Shown here in pieces: positions 25,195 to 31,143 of a DNA stretch of 31,143 nucleotides (the first letter of the stretch is position 1; the number at the start of each line of letters is the position of its first letter). The stretch lies in assembly GCA_964632485.1 (NCBI GenBank), contig CAZWDO010000011.1, forward strand, positions 48,444-79,586, read 5' to 3'. The position numbers and the translations under genes were made by a program. This DNA comes from CAZWDO01 sp964632485 [NCBI: uncultured bacterium]. GTDB lineage: Bacteria > JAGOEH01. The notes under the pieces are model-generated. The model saw only the letters and a program-made list of their open reading frames with translations, was not told the DNA's origin and searched no databases.

Positions 25195-25222
25195 ATTATA
25201 CGATTTTTTCAAAACATGTCAA
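25195..25222 (-). promoter_or_regulatory. Consensus promoter of rsgA
   Basis: On the minus strand TTGACA (25217-25222), 16 bases, TATAAT (25195-25200); both hexamers are perfect. Transcription would start near 25188 and leave about 120 untranslated bases before 25068. Confidence 0.75.
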
Positions 25223-25481
25223 GAAAAAAATCAATAAAACCTTCCCGAAAATTTTCAAATAGCGGCACTGCCCAGGAATCTAAATTTATTTCCTGCCTGA
25301 GTTGTTTGTCACACTTCGCCTTACTGATAAGGATGCCGATGCCGATTTGCATCTTTAGTAATCTTAAATATAACCAAAATTTTAATAGAGCGCTGAAATT
25401 ATAATCCTCGATCATGCGCTATTAGAAAAACTGAGCTTTTGGAAATCAACAGGTATTGATATTTTTTGAATATTTTTTTTC

Positions 25482-25509
25482 TTGACAACCTGGTAAAAAG
25501 TTGTATAAT
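25482..25509 (+). promoter_or_regulatory. Consensus promoter of the FecR-like/barrel gene
   Basis: TTGACA (25482-25487), 16 bases, TATAAT (25504-25509), both hexamers perfect. The start would be near 25516. Confidence 0.75.
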
Positions 25510-25515
25510 TCAAAT

Positions 25516-25628
25516 AGTAATCGGTGATCGGCGTTTGCTGACCCCAGAATTCCATAATTCGAACGAGAATGGATCATGCCGAGTTTGGATTATTTTACGA
25601 TTAAACACTTTATAAAGCGAGGTCGTTC
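25516..25628 (+). ncRNA. Possible structured leader RNA upstream of the FecR-like gene
   Basis: About 113 untranslated bases. CGGTGATC (25522-25529) can pair with GATCATGCCG (25572-25581), leaving a two-base bulge. Inside are CGTT/AACG, CTG/CAG and GAATT/AATTC pairs. The blocks GGCGTT, GACC, GAATTC, GAGA and GAT-CATGC recur in the same order in the 11391-11465 leader. It matches no riboswitch consensus I know, and the evidence is by eye only. Confidence 0.3.
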
Positions 25629-27566
25629 ATGTATAGATTTTGGTTATTCATACTGTGCGCTGCCACCATCATCCAGGGACAACCCATCCGAAAATCCTCC
25701 GAAACTCCAGTATTTCTTTATGGTCCGACCACAACGTTTTATATCGCGCGGGAAAGCGATTCCCTACCCGCAGAGGCCTATCAAAATAAAACCCTCCCCG
25801 CTAAAATCGGGATTCGCGGGGGAAAATCTAAGGCATATCTGCTGCTCGAAAAAAATCAGATCATTGAGATCTCCGCCGGTTCGGATATTTTTGTGAATCG
25901 GGATTCATTAACCATCATCTTAAAACAGGGCCGACTGATTCTTTATCCCCGCGATACGGCCACCGGTGTCCGCTACCGAATTGTGAATGTAAACGGGTCA
26001 ATCATCAACCTGGGCGGAAACGTGCTCAGTATGGGAATCAATGATTCGCTTTATCACATTCCCGCTCAGGGCGCTTTGTTGTCCCCGGAAGATAAAGCCC
26101 CCTCAAAAAAATGGGTTCAAACCACACTCAGAGATAAAGAGTATATCGATGAATTATACAGCCAGGGAAAACTATTTGATCCGCTATTCCCCGTTTCGAT
26201 TCCCAGCTTAAGACCTAAAAAATTTAAATTTTCCACCCAGCAACTAGCGGGGATGGCGACTTATGAGGGGCTACGCTACTATCACGCTGGAACTCTGTTG
26301 CGATTTCGTTACAGTCAGATGGAATTTGTGTATCTCATCTATTTAGCAGCCTCTAATAAGGGAAAATTCTATACTGAAAACTGGAACGAATTGAAGGATT
26401 TCATCAGTAATATTTATTATTTTCAACTTTTCAAGCCCGAGGACCCCTGGTTTTTACGGCTGGGTATGATTGAAAACCTGAGTTTAGGGCGCGGGTATCT
26501 GGTGGACAATTATTCAAACACTGTTGTTTTGCCTTTTGAGCGACTAAATGGCTTTGAGATTCGCGCCAAATCGACTAATTACAAGTTCAATTTATTTTTC
26601 AATGATATTATCAAACCCCGGGTGTTTGGCACTTATTTTTCCTGGCGACATTCGAAAAAACTAACTTTAGACGTTACATATATCGGTGATATCAATCAAT
26701 ATTCCAATATAAACGATAAGGATGGCGATTCTTATCCCGACATGATCGATCCCAATCCCAACCAGTTCGATAAACCAATTGATTCGTTGCAGCGTCTTGA
26801 TAAAATTAAAACCCGGTATTTCCATGCACTTTCTGCCGGCAGTGAGTACGAAGTATTCAAACTCGATAAAGGCAGCGGCATCATAACTGGTGAAATAGCT
26901 GCCTACAGCAATGTCAGCCTGGGCTGTACTTTTCCGAATCTGCTACTGCGCTTCCCCTGGGTCCAGTTCAGTATCGGTACTGATCTCCAAAGTCCTGATT
27001 TCGTAACTTCTATCTTCGATCGCAGTTATGAATACAACAAAGCCCGCTTCATTGAGGATGATTCCGGACATCTGGAACTGATCTCACGCGTGAATGAGTT
27101 AAATCAAAACAATGGTTGGCTCTATGGCTGGAATAATATGTTTAAATTAAATCTGCCCGGATATATTGAACTTAGCTCTAAATACCGCCATGTGTTTCGG
27201 GGGTCCACCCGGGATAAACTGATTTCATTTTCCATCAAGAATTATTATCCGTTTACTCCTTACTTAGTTTATACATCATTTTTTATCGAACAGAAAAATT
27301 TTAAAACCATGTTCGATCAAAAACGGGATGGAGAGATTTGGGGTTTTGCTATCTCAATTAAGCCCCATAAAACTATTATGATCAGCTTGCGTTATCGCGA
27401 ACAGTTCAGGGATAAAAACGGTGATTCCTTCATTCGATCAGGCGAAGCAAAACGCAATTTCGGCTTTAATGTGACCGCTAAACTGGATTATTGGTATAAA
27501 AAGTGGAAAAAATCACGCCAAGAAAGGCAACAACTTGATGATGAATTCGAGTCTATCGAAGAATGA
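25629..27566 (+). CDS. Exported protein: FecR-like domain followed by outer-membrane beta-barrel
   Basis: 645 residues; start supported by GAGG (25619-25622). A signal peptide covers about 1-18. Residues about 60-150 resemble a FecR domain: LLLEKNQIIEISAGSDIFVN, IILKQGRLILYPR, then IVNVNGSIINLGGNVLSMG in the place of the usual TPVGTVAVRGTEF strand. From about 210 the protein is a run of amphipathic beta strands with many aromatic residues (GTLLRFRYSQMEFVYLIYL, WFLRLGMIENLSLG), as in porin-like proteins of FCB bacteria. A calcium-loop-like DKDGDSYPDMIDPNPN at 363-378 sits in a predicted loop. The chain ends in a charged tail (DDEFESIEE) rather than the usual terminal aromatic. The function is unknown. 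Confidence 0.65.
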   Translation: MYRFWLFILCAATIIQGQPIRKSSETPVFLYGPTTTFYIARESDSLPAEAYQNKTLPAKIGIRGGKSKAYLLLEKNQIIEISAGSDIFVNRDSLTIILKQGRLILYPRDTATGVRYRIVNVNGSIINLGGNVLSMGINDSLYHIPAQGALLSPEDKAPSKKWVQTTLRDKEYIDELYSQGKLFDPLFPVSIPSLRPKKFKFSTQQLAGMATYEGLRYYHAGTLLRFRYSQMEFVYLIYLAASNKGKFYTENWNELKDFISNIYYFQLFKPEDPWFLRLGMIENLSLGRGYLVDNYSNTVVLPFERLNGFEIRAKSTNYKFNLFFNDIIKPRVFGTYFSWRHSKKLTLDVTYIGDINQYSNINDKDGDSYPDMIDPNPNQFDKPIDSLQRLDKIKTRYFHALSAGSEYEVFKLDKGSGIITGEIAAYSNVSLGCTFPNLLLRFPWVQFSIGTDLQSPDFVTSIFDRSYEYNKARFIEDDSGHLELISRVNELNQNNGWLYGWNNMFKLNLPGYIELSSKYRHVFRGSTRDKLISFSIKNYYPFTPYLVYTSFFIEQKNFKTMFDQKRDGEIWGFAISIKPHKTIMISLRYREQFRDKNGDSFIRSGEAKRNFGFNVTAKLDYWYKKWKKSRQERQQLDDEFESIEE

Positions 27567-27629
27567 TTATTTCTCTATACATTTTTAACGATTGATTATA
27601 ATCTCTTAATTACTACTAAGGAACAAAAC

Positions 27630-28586
27630 ATGGATCAAACCTTCTATCGAATCCTCATCATCGATGATGACACAAGCTCAATTCAAAAAATAATATCCAG
27701 CCTTCCACCCCATATTTATAAATTTAAGATTATTGATACCTACGAGGAAGCTAACTCAGTTGCCAATAATTGGATTCCACATATCATCATTCTAAGCGCT
27801 CTTCTCCAAAATATTGATCCATTTGATCTCATTATCGAATTCAAAAGCAATAAAAAGCTGATGAATACCAGCATTATACTGGTTGTCGATACCATCAACC
27901 AGGACGATTATTTAAAAGCGATGAGTCTGGGAGTGTTCAAACTTTTAGAAAAACCCCTGGACGAGACGGTACTAAAAGTGCAGATTAACTCTCTGATCAG
28001 CATTCGTGAAGTTCAAATGAAAATCATTAATGAAGTTCTAACCTATCTTAAAAAAAGTCTTATTGACGATGCCAAAGAAGAAACAAAAAAATTTGTCACA
28101 CAACGCATTATTGAAAGCTATACACAGCTACCAGACACAATCCGTCAATTAAATAAAATTACCGAGGAAACATCATCGTCAGCCATGGAAACGATTTCCC
28201 GACTGGATGAAATCGCTCAAATTATTATAGATTCAAAAAAAAACATGGACGACTTATCTATCAGTTTCCCCCAATTGAAAGAAGATGAACGCTTTATGGC
28301 GCTTTCATCAAATCTGATGAAAATCGATGACAGTTCGTTCGATATCATTAATCTTTTACAGTTCCAAGACATCACCACACAGCAGATAAACTATACAAAT
28401 TCGATCATTTTTAAAGTTCAGCAGCTTCTTAAAGACTTACTGGATTATTACAGTGAACAAGTGCTGATTGAAACGCAGCTTCAAATGAACCAGGCATTTG
28501 ATCCGAATGCTACTATCAAATTCAGCCAACAACGACAGGAAGATATTAACAATATCATCACCAATTTTCAGAAACTAACTGAATAA
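27630..28586 (+). CDS. Degenerate receiver - CheZ-like phosphatase fusion
   Basis: 318 residues, start supported by AAGGA (27617-27621). Residues 5-125 have a receiver fold: the acidic pocket IIDDD (12-14) and LEKP (Lys108) are kept. The phospho-acceptor Asp is replaced by Ser56 (HIIILSALLQNIDPF). Residues 130-318 are helical and hold the CheZ signature LLQFQDITTQ, with Asp247 and Gln251 spaced as Asp143 and Gln147 of E. coli CheZ. The C-terminal QEDINNIITNF resembles the CheY-binding tail helix. CheZ speeds dephosphorylation of CheY-P; here it would be tied to a receiver that cannot be phosphorylated in the normal way. No che genes adjoin it, but the CheB-CheR operon and chemoreceptor are 6-13 kb upstream. 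Confidence 0.82.
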   Translation: MDQTFYRILIIDDDTSSIQKIISSLPPHIYKFKIIDTYEEANSVANNWIPHIIILSALLQNIDPFDLIIEFKSNKKLMNTSIILVVDTINQDDYLKAMSLGVFKLLEKPLDETVLKVQINSLISIREVQMKIINEVLTYLKKSLIDDAKEETKKFVTQRIIESYTQLPDTIRQLNKITEETSSSAMETISRLDEIAQIIIDSKKNMDDLSISFPQLKEDERFMALSSNLMKIDDSSFDIINLLQFQDITTQQINYTNSIIFKVQQLLKDLLDYYSEQVLIETQLQMNQAFDPNATIKFSQQRQEDINNIITNFQKLTE

Positions 28587-28599
28587 AAATTAACTAAAA

Positions 28600-28725
28600 A
28601 TTTACTTGCTTTTTTCCATTTTTTAATTATTTTCAAGTAAATCATTATGAGTCTGCCTTTAACCATTGATATTCGACATTTTGTCAAAGGTTAGAATCCA
28701 TGAATTGTCCGTCGATCAGCAGACT
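28600..28725 (+). other. Gap upstream of the ROK gene with two inverted repeats
   Basis: ATTTACTTG (28600-28608) pairs with CAAGTAAAT (28634-28642) over a T-rich 25-base loop. AGTCTGC (28650-28656) pairs with GCAGACT (28719-28725), enclosing CTTT/AAAG and a GACA/TGTC hairpin. The first may end the CheZ-like transcript and the second may be a leader structure for the ROK gene. No clear promoter is seen. Confidence 0.3.
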
Positions 28726-28780
28726 GATAACTTGTTAAATTCTGAATGAAACGAAATTTTAAACCTTCAAGGAGAAATCA

Positions 28781-29755
28781 GTGTATAAAATCGGTATTGA
28801 TTTAGGCGGAACTAAAATATATGGCATCATCTCCGACATAAACGGAAAAATAATAAACCGGGTCAAAGTCAAGACAGCGGTCAAAGATGGTTATCAAACT
28901 ATACTGAATCAAATTCAGGAATTAGCTGTTGAACTGACCGATAAAGCTAAGCTTTCCTTCACAGAAATAGATTCGATTGGTGTTGCGGCGCCATCGGCGA
29001 TTGATACAAATCAGGGGGTTCTACTGCATGCGCCCAATCTCAACTGGCACCTACTTCCCATGCGAGACGACCTGTCCCGGTTAATGAAAAAACCGGTATG
29101 GTTGGATAATGACGTTAATATGGGTTTATACGGGGAATATCATATTGCCTCCAATAAAAACTGGAACCAAATATATGGTATTTTTGTCGGCACCGGAGTG
29201 GGAGGGGCATATATCAGCCAGGGCGAACTGGTTCGCGGTCATAATTTTACCGCTGGAGAAATTGGCCACATCACCCTCAAAATTGATGGCCCCTTATGCA
29301 ATTGTGGACAAAAAGGATGCCTGGAAGCCATCGCCGGGAAAATCGGTATTATTCGTTATATCGCCAAAAAAATCGACAAATCCCACCAATCGACACTTTT
29401 GGATGAAATATCGCCAACTTGGCGCCAGGGAGTCGGTTCCGGAGCTCTAAAAAAAGCGTGGTTGGCTAACGATTCACTCACAGTTAAGGCCATGACGCGA
29501 GCCGCCAAAGCGCTGGGAATCGCCGCAGCCTCGGTCATTAATCTGATCGGGGTGGATGCTATCATCTTTGGAGGTGGCGTTATGGAAGAAATGGGCGATC
29601 TTTTAATTCCGACTATCCGGGCATACATGGATCGGCACGCCATGGCCAACGGCTCGCAAAACGTTGATTTGCATCTCGCTCAATTGGGTGATGACAGTAT
29701 CGCTCTGGGCGCAGCTCTCTATTCCTCACATTTTTCGGATTTAATATCAAAATGA
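28781..29755 (+). CDS. ROK-family sugar kinase (glucokinase-like)
   Basis: 324 residues starting at GTG, fixed by AAGGAG (28769-28774) six bases upstream. The phosphate-binding loop is IDLGGTK (5-11). Asp of LDNDVN is the likely catalytic base. GTGVGGAYI and AGEIGHITL follow, and the ROK zinc motif is CNCGQKGCLEA. Catalytic ROK kinases of this length, without an N-terminal helix-turn-helix, phosphorylate glucose or N-acetylated hexosamines; the exact sugar is not settled. The stop overlaps the start of the next gene (ATGA), so the two are translationally coupled. Confidence 0.92.
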   Translation: MYKIGIDLGGTKIYGIISDINGKIINRVKVKTAVKDGYQTILNQIQELAVELTDKAKLSFTEIDSIGVAAPSAIDTNQGVLLHAPNLNWHLLPMRDDLSRLMKKPVWLDNDVNMGLYGEYHIASNKNWNQIYGIFVGTGVGGAYISQGELVRGHNFTAGEIGHITLKIDGPLCNCGQKGCLEAIAGKIGIIRYIAKKIDKSHQSTLLDEISPTWRQGVGSGALKKAWLANDSLTVKAMTRAAKALGIAAASVINLIGVDAIIFGGGVMEEMGDLLIPTIRAYMDRHAMANGSQNVDLHLAQLGDDSIALGAALYSSHFSDLISK

Positions 29756-31143
29756 ACCGATTGGAAAGACTCGCGGCCATTGATATTGGTTCCGGTGCCA
29801 TCCGCATGACAATCGCCGAGTACCATGACCAGGATTTTACCATACTGGATGAACTCAAGCAACCCGTACGTCTGGGTAAGGATACTTTCAGTAAAGGTAA
29901 AATCAGTCGTCGAACCATCCAGGACACGATTGATATCATCAACAATTTTAAAAAAATCATCCACGAATACCATATCCATAAAATCCGCACGATTGCTACT
30001 ACCGCAGTCCGTGAGGCCTCTAATCAAGACATTTTTATTGATAACCTACGAATTTTTTGCGATCTTGAAGTTGAAATACTCTCTTCTCCCCGCATCGCTG
30101 CCTATCTTTATCATTCCCTAAAAAATCATTATCCATTTACAAAAAAAAATGAAAAATCTGCGGGATGTTTCATCGCTCTCGGCAGCGGCAATCTCTCCCT
30201 TAATCTATACGATGATCAATGCCTGTTAACCAGTATCGCCCTGCCTCTTGGAATTCAGAAGCTCATGGCTCAATTCCAGATACAAGCGCAAGAGGATCAA
30301 TCACTGCTGGATTTCACGGGCACTTTAATCGAAAATGAACTCCGTGAATACTATTCCCAAATTGAAGAACATAAAATTGAACAAATGGTTCTCCTGGGCG
30401 ACGAGTTTGCCGCTATTCAAAGTCAGATTGATAAACGAAGAACTAAAAACCCAATTATTCAAATTCGTTCCTGGGAAAAATTCTACCATAAATACCAAAA
30501 CTACAGTGAACAGGAACTGGTTCATCGCTTAAATATCGATGCGGACCTGGCGGAAAACCTATTACCATCCATTTGTATTTTTTTCAGCCTGTGCCGCGCT
30601 CTTAAAATCAATTCCGCCTATACTTCAGATACAACCTTGCGCGATGCCATTATTCGGGAAATGATGTTTCGTACTAATAAAAGCTTTCAGATTAACCGTG
30701 AACGGCAGGTGTTAGTCGAAGCCATAGCAATCGGCAAGAAACTCAATTTCGATGAAAATCACGCCACACAAGTCCATAAAATTGCCCTGCAAATCTTTGA
30801 GCAAACCCGCAAAATCCATCATTTGAATTATCACCACCGACACTATCTGACTTGCGCGGCTCTATTGCATGACATCGGCGTCGCTATAGCCACCCGCTCT
30901 CATCATAAGCATTCCTATTATATCATCATGGCCCAGGATTTTCTGTTTTTCGATGAAGATGAAAAACGGATCATTGCTAATATTGCCCGCTATCATCGCC
31001 GCTCGATCCCGAAATATACTCATGAAAATTATATTGTACTGACCCATGAATATCGCATGATCGTCATGAAACTCTCAGCCATACTTCGGATGGCCGATGC
31101 TTTGGACAATACCCATCAACAATTGATTGACCACCTCCAAATT
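29752..31143 (+). CDS. Ppx/GppA-family protein with HD domain, catalytic motifs degenerate (C-terminus beyond window)
   Basis: 464 codons are visible and the frame is open at the right edge. The N-terminus fits the Ppx/GppA fold (LAAIDIGSGAIRMTIAEY, TIATTAVREASNQDIF). The residues that do chemistry are changed: the family's SGxEEA, with the catalytic Glu, reads SSPRIA; the second phosphate loop, normally DIGGGSTE, reads ALGSGNLS. About residues 325-464 form an HD domain (LLHDIGVA, HKHSYYII, ARYHRRS) like the C-terminal part of long exopolyphosphatases. The family hydrolyses polyphosphate or pppGpp; this copy may instead bind such ligands or act through its HD site. ATG 29752 overlaps the ROK stop as ATGA. 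Confidence 0.85.
   Translation, partial: MNRLERLAAIDIGSGAIRMTIAEYHDQDFTILDELKQPVRLGKDTFSKGKISRRTIQDTIDIINNFKKIIHEYHIHKIRTIATTAVREASNQDIFIDNLRIFCDLEVEILSSPRIAAYLYHSLKNHYPFTKKNEKSAGCFIALGSGNLSLNLYDDQCLLTSIALPLGIQKLMAQFQIQAQEDQSLLDFTGTLIENELREYYSQIEEHKIEQMVLLGDEFAAIQSQIDKRRTKNPIIQIRSWEKFYHKYQNYSEQELVHRLNIDADLAENLLPSICIFFSLCRALKINSAYTSDTTLRDAIIREMMFRTNKSFQINRERQVLVEAIAIGKKLNFDENHATQVHKIALQIFEQTRKIHHLNYHHRHYLTCAALLHDIGVAIATRSHHKHSYYIIMAQDFLFFDEDEKRIIANIARYHRRSIPKYTHENYIVLTHEYRMIVMKLSAILRMADALDNTHQQLIDHLQI

Larger units (their letters stand above)
25213..25628. other. Divergent intergenic region between rsgA and the FecR-like gene
   Basis: About 416 bases holding the -35 of rsgA on the left and a rightward promoter at 25482-25509 with its leader on the right. 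25230-25470 shows no convincing gene: a 68-codon minus-strand frame (25209-25415) has no ribosome-binding site and overlaps the rsgA -35. Confidence 0.5.

Noticed and set aside
25069-25212. 48-residue N-terminal extension of RsgA
   Set aside because: The consensus promoter at 25195-25222 lies within it and the family normally begins near MKLEDLGYN.
25209-25415. 68-codon minus-strand ORF upstream of rsgA
   Set aside because: No ribosome-binding site, no recognisable domain, and its 3' end overlaps the rsgA -35 hexamer.

Overview
The window looks like chromosomal DNA of a Gram-negative bacterium of the FCB (Fibrobacteres-Chlorobi-Bacteroidetes) supergroup, most plausibly a lineage such as Calditrichota, KSB1 or Ignavibacteria. 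Three proteins support this: a TonB-dependent receptor with an N-terminal carboxypeptidase-regulatory-like domain (left edge), a secreted protein ending in a YPNPFN-type T9SS sorting domain (11594-13504), and lipoprotein-like envelope proteins. The placement is inferred from gene content; no rRNA is present. Most promoters read by eye are sigma70-like (TTGAC- and TAT/TAA-type hexamers spaced 16-18 bases).

Layout. 1-2450 (minus) is the TonB receptor, cut by the window edge. 2927-4576 is a parvulin-type peptidyl-prolyl isomerase lipoprotein. A tRNA-Val(CAC) at 4629-4702 is followed only 4 bases later by an HprK-like P-loop kinase gene, then by a remarkable protein of 25 Cys-x-x-Gly-x-x-Ala/Pro units behind a leader-like N-terminus (5810-6796). 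This pair resembles a minimal RiPP (ribosomally made, post-translationally modified peptide) locus and is the most novel part of the window. Convergent to it are an NSS sodium symporter and a CDF metal transporter (6855-9242, minus). A cobalamin-type radical SAM enzyme (9431-11260) and the T9SS-tagged protein follow, then tRNA-Arg(TCT) at 13614-13686.

13687-14243 is mostly non-coding. 14244-22206 is a sensory block: a CheB-CheR-PAS fusion whose start region carries an A AAA AAG slippery heptamer followed at once by a stop, an overlapping PAS hybrid histidine kinase with REC and HPt domains, and a dCache chemoreceptor. 22432-25068 (minus) is an AT-rich pair: rsgA and an unusual lipoprotein form of glutamate racemase. 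25629-28586 holds a FecR-like/beta-barrel outer-membrane protein and a REC-CheZ fusion with a degenerate receiver. The right end is a ROK sugar kinase overlapping (ATGA) a Ppx/GppA-HD protein that lacks the catalytic residues of its family and runs off the window.

How they fit together: CheB/CheR adapt receptors, the hybrid kinase is a phosphorelay input, the chemoreceptor is a likely CheB/CheR substrate, and the CheZ-like protein would dephosphorylate CheY. CheA, CheW and CheY are not in the window. Protein family calls come from motifs read by eye; no database search was run.
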